From: Caenorhabditis remanei
Taxonomy: Eukaryota > Nematoda > Chromadorea > Rhabditida > Rhabditidae
DNA: 64,000 bases
Direction: 5' to 3'
Assembly: GCF_010183535.1 (NCBI RefSeq)
Contig: NC_071330.1
Span: forward strand, 1,311,217-1,375,216
Position 1 is the stretch's first letter. The number at the start of each line of letters is the position of its first letter. Shown piece after piece: positions 50,823-61,654 of the stretch. The translations under genes were made by a program, and so were the position numbers. A model generated the notes under the pieces. That model saw nothing but the letters and a program-made list of their open reading frames with translations. It was not told the DNA's origin and ran no database searches.

Positions 50823-51442
50823 TCATCGTGTCGTCGCCTTCTTCTTGCTCCCTGTCGTCACCGTCACCGCCTTCTGAATTCTCTCCTTCATCGCCTTTGC
50901 CTCCTGAAGTCTCCAGATGAAATCCTCCAGTTGTGCCTCATCGAAATCGACAACAAGTGTCTTCACCTCCGTCTCTCCAGCTGGAATCACTTTCAGATTC
51001 ACAACGATTCGTTGACTTGTCGGATCTCCGTTCAGCGAGGACCTCGTGTTTTTCGAAATTTTCACATCAAAATCCACTATTTCGTCGTATTTCCATCGGA
51101 TAGTTCGCATTTCTGAGGTGAGGCGCATGCGGATTTTCTGAAATTCATTCGAGTTCAATAGAGCGCATTTACATCTTCTCTACAGTACCTCGTAAGCATC
51201 TGCCAATCGAATCGCCACGTCACCGTCTCCAATTTGTTCACTTATTTTGCCACGTCTTCCAGCTTCTGTCAGCACGACCCAGATAGATTCAGCGGTTTTT
51301 TGGTCGGCTATCAGGTTCCATTCTGGAAAATTTTGATACAATTTTTAGGGAAAATTATTCAAAATTAGGAGCTCAAATTGTCCATTCCATACCTTGCTCG
51401 GATCCGGATGGTTCGTTCTTTACGTGATGAACATTGATGAAT
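50823..51442 (-). CDS. COMM-domain (COMMD-like) protein, first exon not found
   Basis: Three exons (51442-51393, 51322-51189, 51137-50823) join in frame to about 165 aa. The last exon, starting IRMRLTSEMRTIRWKYDEIV and continuing VVNLKVIPAGETEVKTLVVD, then FDEAQLEDFIWRLQEAKAM, has the length and W...VDFDEAQL..LEA pattern of the COMM domain. COMMD proteins form hetero-oligomers that bind the CCDC22-CCDC93 complex in endosomal sorting and affect NF-kB and cullin ligases. The first visible exon begins in phase 2 after GTTCAG, and no in-frame ATG exon lies before the start of P2 at 51573. Either a distal exon overlaps P2 or the 5' end was lost. C-terminus GSKKKATTR is basic. Confidence 0.6.
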
Positions 51443-51572
51443 CTGAACAAAATTATAGCGTGAGAAATAAGAAAAACATGCTTTGGTTCTATTTTAACGT
51501 GTGAACACTAATTAAAGTAATGAGGGCAGTGGAACTCCTTTCATTGAATTCTAATCATTGCCAACATCAACT

Positions 51573-53050
51573 ATGCAATCGGCAACCGAGAGAGAATACT
51601 CAGAGAAGTTTAAAAAGGCTTTTAAGCTTGCGTTTATCTTACCGTTTCAACTGGTAAATTTCGTTTTGAAATCCGAGATGAAAGATCAGAACTTCCTAAT
51701 AAAAGTTAGTTTTCAAAAACACAAATGTTTTTATTCATGGTTATCAGTGGGAAAATACCCTTTTCAGTCACAATTTTTCAGCTTCACGTGCCTAGTCTTC
51801 AAGGAGCTATAGGCATTTCGTCAATAATGTATGTTGGCGCTTCCAATATTGCCACATCCAAAAAATGTTCTGCGGTGAATATCATGGATTTGTTGTGTTT
51901 TGGACTGGCGGCAACAACAATTATCGTTGGCGTAACAATAATTTACAAGCTGTCGTCCAGTGAGTCTCCTCTAGCAGATAGATCAAAATCACAAATATTT
52001 AAAGACAGTGAAAGTTGTCAAAGGAGAATGTACATCAGTGGAGATATCAGTGAAAGGACGGCACAAAAAATTATGGATATGAGCAAAAATAATTTATTTT
52101 CTCTGGTGAAAGTATTGGATACTTGTCGAAACCCGGTAACAGCTCCCCTACTCCCCTACTCAAAATAAAATATAGACTTTATTCATTTTCAGCGAGCTCT
52201 CCTACTCCAATTCAAGGATCCATCCGATTGCTGTAAAATGGTGAATGATATAAGCGAGTTATATACTGAGGACGGAATTCAAGCAAGTTTTGTTATGAAC
52301 CATTTGTGGATTCGAAACGAATTGATAACGAGTCAAGATGCATTGGTTTCTGACGAAGAATTTATGAGAGGTGAGTCAGGAAGATCACAAGAATTTCATA
52401 AGACTTCAATTTCAGGGTACCAAACGGGAGAATCAGCTTTTGTTGCAGAAGCATTGGAAATTGTTTTGAAGAGACGACTCGAATCGTTGAAATTGACTGT
52501 TTATATAAGTCGACTGGCGGTGGGGTTTAGAAAGAGACTCAAAAAGTACGGCTAAATTTCAGATAGATATGAATGTGGTGTACAATGCGATGATATTGTT
52601 TTCGACCGCATTCACAGTACTCTACAGTTATTTGTCGTCAGAAGCCGGTTCATTCAATGCTCTCACTCTGTACGGATGTTTAATAGGATTGTCCGAAGTC
52701 ATTTTGGGACTTGCATCAAATTGGATTAAAGGTTTGTTTTATTGCGGATTGAAAAATCCTTTGACAAACTTATTTCTGACAGAACTAAAAAACTTTTCAG
52801 GGCGCAAATGTGCAACGTTGGCTCTTTTTGTAAAGAATGGTCAAGAAAAAGAAGCAATAAGTCTGCTGGTTGGTGCTGGAATACAGCTTTTCGAATTGAT
52901 ACAATTGTCGGATGTAATTGAATACTTGTAGTGCAATTGAATGTTCAATTGGAAAATTTTCAGGAAACGTTGGTATTGGCGCACGCAAAGAACAATGACC
53001 TAGTCAAGTATGCGGAAAAATCATTACAACATGGAATGCTCGAAGATTAG
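51573..53050 (+). CDS. Multi-TM protein, family of unknown function, P2
   Basis: Exons 51573-51704, 51782-52135, 52193-52370, 52416-52519, 52563-52731, 52801-52913 and 52964-53050 give 378 aa. The layout is that of P1: two hydrophobic segments in exon 2 (ending TTIIVGVTIIYKLSS), one copy of the soluble exon pair, two hydrophobic segments in exon 5 and a C-terminal GAGIQLFELIQL / ETLVLAHA motif shared with P1 (NAGIQLIEVLEA / ETILLAHS). The segment 51960-52004 starts GTGAGT at the P1 intron position but is 45 nt and open, so it may be an intron (363 aa) or read through. Function unknown. Confidence 0.7.
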
Positions 53051-53394
53051 TACTCCGCATAAAGATCGCGACACTTACAGTTGAACATGAGCAAGTGTAA
53101 GCATATATAACAAGATGAGTGACTGCCACACAATTGAAATTCAATTGAAACGTTTGAATTTGAAAACGGAAAAACACTCAACATGGCAAATCATTGTGAA
53201 AACATGCTTAAATACAGTATATTCACAAGGTAGCAAATTAGCAAAAATAGTTGTTTGCTTTTTTTGCTACTTTGTGAATAGGTCCAATAGATTTTTTACG
53301 ATAATCATGTTTATTTTGACGTTATGACAACAATTTGACATAACCAATAACGCTCTGAAACACTCCCGAAGATCGTCCCCTGATATCAAGAATA

Positions 53395-53874
53395 CTAAAA
53401 TAAAAATTGGATTCATATAGCATCTTTATTTTATTCAAAACAATTATTAATATTTTTCATACAGTTTTTCGTAAACATCAAGTAAAAATTTAAGTTGTTA
53501 ACGTTAGCATATTGTAAGTTTTTAGGCGAAGAAAAGTTTCACAAAAGAACCTCAGGAGATCGCAAGTTTGGAATCGTTCCAAATTGCTATCAGGTATTAA
53601 AAACAACTTGATTAGGCAAATCCCAAAATTTTGTTTAGTCCTCTTCACTTACCGCTGAGAAAAACCGTCTCAAATGTTCACCCATGTGATTAAACCTTGT
53701 AAAAGCTCAAAAATGGCTTCAAAAACCAGGAGTGAAGAAGGTTTTTATCAGCGGAAAGTGACAAGCACAAAATGAAAAATTGGGATTTGCCTAATCAAAT
53801 TATCCCTAATACCTGGTAGCAATTTGGAACGATTCAAAACTTGCGATCCCCTGAGGTTCCCTTGTCAGAACTTT
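53395..53874. repeat. 3' flank of copy C (duplicate of 44580-45019)
   Basis: Near-identical to the region after copy B, with a few indels. It extends the B/C similarity well beyond the coding exon and supports duplication as a block. Confidence 0.85.
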
Positions 53875-56065
53875 TTATAATTTCATGCATAAACTTTTTT
53901 CGTTAATTTTGCTATTAGGCTCTCCGCACTTCTTGATTTCTTCGAACAATCTCCAATTCTTGATAGCCATTATTAAAGCAGCCAAAGAGAAACCGATGAA
54001 GAATAAGAAGTAGATGATGAGAAACGGGACATCGACAAAACGCAAATCTAGCGCAATTCTGAGACGAATTATTCCGATCGACGACAAAGTGAGTGCGATG
54101 AAACTAAGAAGGTGGAGAAGGATGTAGATGATGTCCTGAAGTAGTATTATATTTGTCTATCTACAGTTACAGTTACAGATGATCAACTTCATCTAGGATG
54201 CTATGATTTGTCAGTTTTGGTCGGATCAGCAAGATTTTTATACCATTCGAAAGCTCTCGTTTTTCCCTATCGATTTGACCTAACTTTGTCGTAAAAAATG
54301 AATTTTTAATGAGAGATGGACCACCCTAACTGAAAAATTACAGCTCATCATTTAGATCCTTCGATAACTCCCAAGGACGTACCCGTACAGAAAAGTTGTC
54401 AACTACAAAAAGAAACATCTAGTTTTGATCTACACACTCAATACACTGTTTCACTGTGAGATTATATGATTGGATAAAAACTCACGCTCACATTTTTCCG
54501 ACTACTCTGTTCTTTGATGATTCGTCGCACTTCTTCAATCCCAGCCTGTTTCCGAGGATTCCGCAGCATACTTCTAGAAGTACATTTACTTTTAAAAACT
54601 GTTTGTTTCATGCGTTAGTTGAATAAATTAAAAAGAGGAAAATCATCGTATTTTATTTCAGATTCCGATGTTTCAGAAAATTCTTTGAAATTTTGAGCTT
54701 TCGTGAAGACTCGGCGGCAAATCTATGCTTGAATTTCTCCAATTCGCTGCGTCATTGTGCACTTTTGACACACAGTTCGATGGGCCACTTTTAAAGGTGG
54801 ACTAACAAGGGAACTTTTTTCAGACACCGGTTGGGAATTTGTTGAAACTTGGCCCACATATAGTTTCGAATGTGCTCAATTGAATAGCGTTGTCAGAATT
54901 TGCAGAGTTCTTCTCATTGGCTAGAAAACTCGATCTGAAAATTCTGGAATTCCAAGCCTCATTTTGTTCACGCGGCATCCCTCTCTTAACTTTCCTTTTC
55001 TCATTAGAAAGAACAGCGATAATGGCGCAGTGGTAGTGAGGGGGTGCGGTGTTGGGGAGGACTGTGATATTTTCATAGAATAATGTACCTGTGAGTTCAT
55101 TTTCATATTGAAAGAATTTTTTTAAAGTTCTGAAACCCGCTGAAAGCGGTCGCCGTTGAGTTTGTGCATTTCGGTGACCTTGAAATTCTCGACATCGGCC
55201 ATGTTGATTTAAAAAAAACCTGAAAAGCCAATACTTTCGAAGTGGAATTTCTAGAATGTGCTATGGCCACTGAAATGCCCAAACTGTTTCGCCGCTCGTT
55301 CTCAGCGGGGAACGAACCGAACTAAAAACTTTATTCAATGTGAAAATGTACTCTCGGAAATGAACAAATGATCATACAGCCGAATCCAAATTTCTGGGCC
55401 ATAACGCCAATTTCCACCGGCAAACGAAATGCCCAAACTTACCGGCGATTGCTTTCAGCGAGTTTCAGATTAATTCTTTAAAATTTTTTGATATGACAAT
55501 GAACTCACAGGTGCTCATACATTATTCTATGAAAATATCAGAGTTGACCTTAGTCCACCTTTAAATCCGATATATTTCAGTTTTCCACTTGTGTCAAACA
55601 ATTATTCGGCTATCGTAAGCATTTGTGAGGAAGAATTTTTATATGGAGTTTGATTTTTAGTATTCGCTCACAGACACCGTGCCAAAATAGCAACATTTTT
55701 TCAATACTTTTAGAACTCACTGTATAAACTCAAATCTTTTCCGAACGTCGCTGATATGGCTACACCAATGCACATATGAGTATATGAAGAAATGGAAAGC
55801 AATGTACAAGATCCACGTGTAACCAACAATTATCGATTGACTGTATGACGGACCTGTTTGAAAGAAAGAGCACAAAACTCCGATAGTAAAGAAAATCAAT
55901 CCCTGAACAGTCCAACATTCTCTCTGAAAATAACTTGTTTTTTTAATTAAAAAAATTGATTGGATCACATACAAATTTGGTTCGGGCCGTCTCAATTCTC
56001 TCCAGAGTGTTTCTGAGAACTTCCAATACTGTTGGTTCTTTTCGGGCGAATATGTCTTGGCTCAT
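53875..56065 (-). CDS. Four-TM membrane protein, family of unknown function, copy C
   Basis: Exons 56065-55973, 55923-55721, 54573-54486 and 54135-53875 give 214 aa with phases identical to A and B. The start is MSQDIFARKEPTVLEVL. Exon 4 differs from copy B by very few residues (SSIGIIRL against TSIGIIRL; ALIMA against ALTMA). Exon 2 is closer to A and C than to B in parts (RECWTVQGLIFF). Intron 2 (54574-55720) contains rearranged sequence but no recognised gene. Unlike A and B, the sequence upstream of exon 1 is replaced at 56092 by a large foldback, so the common 5' UTR exon is not adjacent. Confidence 0.75.
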
Positions 56066-56091
56066 TCTAAAAAAATATAAGTAAAATATAG

Positions 56092-58296
56092 GTAGAGACC
56101 GCAACATTTTTTTCAAACTCAATTTTTCATTAAAATTTCCATCCTGACCTTTTCTTCAGGTAAATGGAAGTACATTCCCAAATTTTTTTCTGAAAATATT
56201 CACTCTCTCCGAAGTTACAGGACCTTTTAGTCAGCCATGGTTTCTACTGAATTTCTCTTGGGGAATTCTTTTGTTTTCCTGACCACGCAAAAAATATTTT
56301 CTGTTTTCACGTTCAATCCGTCGAATTTTTGTAAAATTTGGGAAAGTTCGAACCAGAAACCTTTTGATTAAAACCCCCCGCGTGTTATCCACTGAACTAA
56401 ATGAGTACAAATGTGACGCTGATAATAGGAAAATATATTTTTGACGTGATTTTTAAAAATTGAAGAGAATTATTTGAAGGATTTTCAGCTTATTTCGAGA
56501 TAAAACATCAAATATCTAAAGTTCTACAATACGGATTTTTTAATTTCTAAGTGGATCTAGATCGAAATTTTGCGTAGATTCTGATTCCGTCGAAAAACGA
56601 AGCGAGTCTGACTTGCATTAACCTGAACTGTCGATAAAACTACTTTTCTTTTTGAGCCTGTTGTCTTCCGACACCGAAAAAACCACATTTTACGAATCAA
56701 CGGCTTTCAAAATTTTGGCCCCAGGTACCTGAAGAGATGTCTAAGAAGAATATGTCAGAAAATAGATCGGTTATCACTGTAAATTTTTGAAGTGATGCCT
56801 CGAAGTTCAGCTGGCTCCCCAAAAAAATTCGACAACACGAAAATTTAATTTTCTTTCAAAACCTATTAGAGTATGTCCAGAACTACTAGAAACAGTAATA
56901 AAACGATGCGAGTCTGACCTACAACGATCTCAACGTGACATTTTACTGAAAAAAGCAAAATGTTTTTTCAGTTTTCTGAGAAAACTAAACGTTTGGGTGA
57001 AACGAAAGTGTGTTCATCGGATTCTACGTACTCGATTACATAGGGGTTAAAAGTTTTCATTCTGTTTTAGCGTTCTGGGCTCTCAGGGCAGACCGCCAAA
57101 CATTTCAATACCCTCCTCATGACGCCCCAAGAGAAGAAAATGAAAAACTCCGCCCACGTTCATTGCGGTCCCTAAATATAGGTAATAAAAATAGGGACCG
57201 CAATAAACGTGGGCGGAGTTTTTCATTTTCTTCTCTTGGGGCGTCATGAGGAGGGTATTGAAATGTTTGGCGAACTGCACTGTGTTTCCAGTACAACATA
57301 ATAAATTAAAAACTATTTACCCTGAGGCAATCGGATACGTAGAATTCAATGAATCTAATCACGTTGCACCCGAATCTTAAGTTTTCTAAAAAAAAAAATG
57401 CAAAAAAAGTTTTAGACTCGATCAGAAAAGTGTCAGATTGAGATCGTTGCAGCTCGAACTCGCATAGTTTTTTACGGTTTCTAGTAGTTCTTGATTCCTG
57501 TGACGTAACTCTAATAGGTTTTGAAAGAAAATTCAATTTTCGTGTTGTCTTATTTTTTTGGGGAGCCAGCTGAATTGCAAGGCATCACTTCAAATAATTT
57601 ACAGTGATCACCTTACAATTTTTTGCACAATATCCTTTTTATCTTTTTATAATGTACACAAAGAAAAAATTAGGAATGATGCAGTTTCGAAAAAATTGTT
57701 TTTGAAAGGTCCAAAGACTCAGCATGAAAACTAGTTTTTACGAAATTTCGGTTCAATCCTGACCGTACTCGCATGATTTTTGACGGATTCGAATTCTACG
57801 CAAAATTTCGATTAAGATTCACTTGGAAACGAAAATTTCGTGTTGTCGAATTTTAGATATTTGATGTTTTATCTCAAATTATGCTGAAAATCATCCAAAA
57901 AATTATCTTCAATTAAAATTAATCACGCCAAAAAAATTTTTCTATTATCTACGTAGAATTTGTCCTCATGACGTAACGTTTGTGCGCATTTTCAGTGGAT
58001 AACACGCGGGGGGTTTTAATCAAAAGGTTTCTAGTTCGAACTTTCCCAAGTTTTGCAAAAATGTGGCTGACTGAACGTGAAAAGAGAAAATAGTTTTTGC
58101 GTGGTCAAAAAAACGAAAGAATTCCCCAAGAGAAATTCGGTAGAAACCATGAATCACAAAAAGGCCTGTATCTTCAGAAATCCTGAATATTTTCGGAAAA
58201 AAATTTAAAAGTGTACTTCTATTTACCTGAAGAACAGGTCAGGATGAAAATTGTAATGGATAATTGGGTTTGAAAAAAATGTTGCGGTGTCTAAAT
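56092..58296. mobile_element. 2.2-kb foldback element carrying tRNA-like sequence in both arms
   Basis: The left arm begins near GAGACCGCAACATTTTTTTC and the right arm ends near GAAAAAAATGTTGCGGTGTC. The arms are about 1 kb each and diverged by indels. Both arms carry CAGTGGATAACACGCGGGGG followed by a B-box-like GTTCGAACTTTCC (56340-56400 minus, 57989-58049 plus). A second palindrome (57088-57272) is nested near the centre. It directly precedes copy C. Confidence 0.85.
57088..57272. mobile_element. Nested 185-bp palindrome
   Basis: CGCCAAACATTTCAATACCC and its complement bound the element. The arms are about 85 bp and nearly perfect (GGCGGAGTTTTTCATTTTCT near 57211 pairs with 57130-57160), and the loop is TATAGGTAATAAAAAT. 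Confidence 0.9.
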
Positions 58297-58492
58297 ATAA
58301 ATATAAATATAAGTAAACATAAGTAAGAAAACAACGTTATAAAAAAGTACACGGTCTCCCACACTGCGAAAAAGAACTGCAAAAAACGTGAAGCGGATTT
58401 TTTCACGTTTTAATTCAATTTATTTTATTTTTTGCACTGAAAATACAGTTTTTTAGGTTTTCAGACGTCACGATGTATGAAAAAAGTCCAAT

Positions 58493-58956
58493 TACCGTAA
58501 AAACTGTATTTGAGGTGCATGCAACTCTATTGTTCAAAGGGTCCGTCGGAGTGCAACTCTATTAGAGGGGCAATTCAAATAGAGGGTGCACCTCTATTTT
58601 TCGTCGACGAATTCGCCCGTCCTCGATACCCAACTATCTTTTGAATTTGTTTGATTTTATTAGTTTTTTAGGCCGAATTTTTCGAACTTTTAAGTAAAAA
58701 CGGAAAAAAAGCCCTGAATTTTCATAGCAAACTACGTTTTTAACAACAAAAATGCCGAAATAGTAATGTGAGATAACAGTTCGGAGTCAGTTAATGATGA
58801 TATTAGAGAAAAGTGGAAATCACTGGAGGGCAACTGTATTAGAGGGGCACCTCAATTAGAGGGTGCACCTCTATTGTTCAAAGAGTCTGTCGGGGGGCAC
58901 CACTATTAGAGGGGCACTTCAAATAGAGGGGCAACTCAAATACAGTTTTTACGGTA
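58493..58956. mobile_element. TACCGTAAAAACTGTATTTG MITE
   Basis: Ends TACCGTAAAAACTGTATTTG and CAAATACAGTTTTTACGGTA, with inner TAGAGGGGCA words. Relative of 47127-47482. Confidence 0.85.
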
Positions 58957-59439
58957 ATCAGAATTATGAAATATTAATTTCTCTATTCTATGTATCAGCC
59001 GGAATATAAGAATTTTGGACTGAACTTCTCGGCAGTCACAGGCAACTTTAGCGCGGAAGTTGGTCGGCTTCAGCTCGGAGGTTGGTTCGGAGAAAAAAAA
59101 GCGAAGGCTTGGCCAGCTCGGAGAAACTTGTGATCAGAAGCCAACCAATGTCCGAGCTAAAGCCGACATTCTCTTAACTTCTGACCAGAAGGTGACCAAG
59201 ATCCGATCTAAAGTCTGAAATCGTTAAACCTCCGGCCAGAAGGTAAGCAAGATCCGATCTAAAGCCGAATCGACTTCAACTTCCGCCCAAAAATTTTTTC
59301 TTTGAGACTTTGAGACTGTTTTTCTCAGCGGAAAGTGACGAGTGCAAAAAATAAAATAATTGAATTGAAACGCGAAAAAATCGGCTTCACGTTTCTTGCA
59401 GTTCTTTTTCGCTGTGTGGGAGACCGTGAAGTAAGCATA

Positions 59440-59580
59440 AAGTACGAAGAATATGTTACATGTAATTGTTTCGAACAAGAACATATCGAGACCGAAAAAT
59501 CAATAAAAATGAATGGAACCTTCTCGAACCTCTCAACCCAATAAGAGGAATATCTTGCCCTACAGGAATATGGCCTATTT
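59440..59580 (-). pseudogene. Orphan 5' region of a four-TM family gene
   Basis: ATGTTACATGTAATTGTTTC, AACAAGAACATATCG and TAGGGCAAGATATTC-type words match the UTR exon and upstream sequence of copies A (43545-43690) and B (46865-47005), but no coding exon follows on the minus strand. A fourth copy seems to have lost everything except its 5' end. Confidence 0.75.
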
Positions 59581-59584
59581 GCTG

Positions 59585-59777
59585 TTTGCCGGTGGCTGAT
59601 CGCTCGCTCAGAGATCGGGCCGCGGAGTGGGTCTCGTTGCGATTACCGTAGTATTAAAACTCTTTTATGACTAAAGTACGGTAACGAGTTGCCGTAAATC
59701 GAAATCCCACCACGTGACCTACGCCTCGTCTCCGGGCTAAACTATGAGCGAGCGGTCAGCCACCGGCGAATTGGTAA
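59585..59777. repeat. GCCGGTGGCTGATCGCTCGCTCA foldback
   Basis: GCCGGTGGCTGATCGCTCGC at the left and GCGAGCGGTCAGCCACCGGC at the right; inner TACCGTAGTATTAAAAC pairs loosely with TAAAGTACGGTAACG. Confidence 0.8.
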
Positions 59778-60549
59778 TAGCAAAACACAGAACTCCGCAA
59801 AAAGATTGTGGTACCTACAGTTGAAAATGAGCAAATTTTGAATGTGCTTCAACACGACACTGATTGTCACCTGATATCAATTTTTAGTAGCTTTGTAGAT
59901 CAAATGTAGCGTTTATTGAAGCAGAGTAGCTTTTAATTTGAGGACCATCTTCAGATAATCACCACTTCGCCTACAAGTTTCGAAGTTTCAAAAAATTTTA
60001 TTTTTCCACCAAAAACATAAATCTTGCGTCCGGATCAGCTATTCAAGTTTATGATGGAAAAATAAAAAAAATTTGAAACTTCGAAATATGAATTACTCTG
60101 GTATTTTGAACTAGAAAACAAGGAAAAAAGACAACAAAATGTTCAAAACTGTGGTTAAAGTGTTTTCAAGTAAAAAAATTGAAACCAAAAGAGGAAACGA
60201 ACCCCCAATGCTTTGATTATCATCCCGGTCAGACGAAAACGTGGGAACTACAGGGCAGAGATATTTTGGGAACTGTTTCCGAGCGAGAAAATGAGGTTTC
60301 CTGTGTTAAATCAAAGAAAAACTTTGAGAGCTCATAACTCGGCCGAAAGTGTCGCACTTCAAAAATTTCAGAATCATCTATTCAGACTATTCTTATTTTA
60401 TCCTGAAAGTTTCAGCCAAAAAAGCACTTGCATGGTCTTGGGGCTCAATTGTTAGCTCTAACTCGCTATGGAGCACCCGTACAAAAAGGTTTCAGATATT
60501 ATTTCAAGTCGAAATTTTCGAAAAAAAAAATTGAATTTTTTTCAGTTCT

Positions 60550-60628
60550 GAACTTCCGGTCCGACCGGGGCGGGCCGGGCCTTAGAAATTTGAATTCCGG
60601 CCTGGCCCGGCCCGTTGCAAGTCTGGAA
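60550..60628. repeat. GGGCCGGGCC repeat fragment
   Basis: GGTCCGACCGGGGCGGGCCG through GGCCCGGCCCGTTGCAAGTC, matching the right end of the 8191-8511 foldback. Confidence 0.7.
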
Positions 60629-60660
60629 TTTTTTATTTGAAAGCATTATCAAACGAATGA

Positions 60661-61109
60661 TACAGTACCACTCAAAAGGTTATCAACTTTGGCTGTTTTC
60701 AGTGGAAAATGACCAACTTTGAGAGTGCACTTCGGTGTCGCTTGATTGGCCAACGGATTTTATTTTGTACGGGTTGGACAGAGCAAAAATAGCACATAAT
60801 TTTTGTAGTTGTCCATTTTTGTAAGGTCACTACCCCGAAAGTTACAGGTTGACAAAGTGAAAAGCTTCAAAATTTCGCAAAACGCACTGAAATTAGTCGG
60901 TTTGAGTGAGAAATGACTTTGAAAGCCTGCAACTTTCAAGGGAGTGTCCCTACGAAAAAAATGGTCAATTACAAAAATAATGTGCTATTTTTGTTCTTTT
61001 CAGCACATACAAAATTGAATTTATCCATCATTCAGGTTACACCGAAATACACTGTCAAATACTTTCTACTGAAAATAGTCAAAGTTGATAACCTTTGAGC
61101 TGTACTGTA
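60661..61109. mobile_element. Tc1/mariner-type MITE, complete
   Basis: 449 bp. TACAGTACCACTCAAAAGGT at the left and ACCTTTGAGCTGTACTGTA at the right, with long inverted arms (TTATCAACTTTGGCTGTTTT near 60681). Confidence 0.85.
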
Positions 61110-61654
61110 GCTCAAAAGATGCTCCAGCAATTTCTACACATTTCAGATTAACGGGTTTTACATTTGGCTCATTAGTTAGTTTCCGAGAAAATAACAAAAA
61201 TTCTGAACATTTTTCTCATTTTTTTTTCGAATTCTCAGCAAATTGATAAACCCGTCCATCAGAAATGTGTACAAATCGCTGGAGAATGTACATATTGAGC
61301 TATCATTTGTAGATAGTACTTACTATTAGAAATGAAAAAAGCCCATAGATATTCCCGAACTCAAAATAAAAAAAAATTGTCATTTCGACCTGAAACAATA
61401 TCTGAAATCAGGATTTTTTGTATTGAATGGATGGATAATGCACTCAGAATAATTCTAAATCTGAAATGTCTTCATTCCTGACTTAGACCTTTTAACTAAA
61501 AATTAAAGTGATAAATTGTAGACCTGCTATTTTCTGCAAATTTTTGTACTGTGAGAGTAGATCACCATGTTCTCTTTCGGAGACCGTTTAACGTCGAAAA
61601 GGTCGATGAATGCTCACTATTCTCACTGGCGAGTTCTCTAAATCATCAGTGACG

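Noticed and set aside
39869..56065. Naming the four-TM genes as PEEL-1-like toxins because of size and TM count
   Set aside because: Similarity is only in general architecture; no sequence motif supports it, so they are left as unknown.
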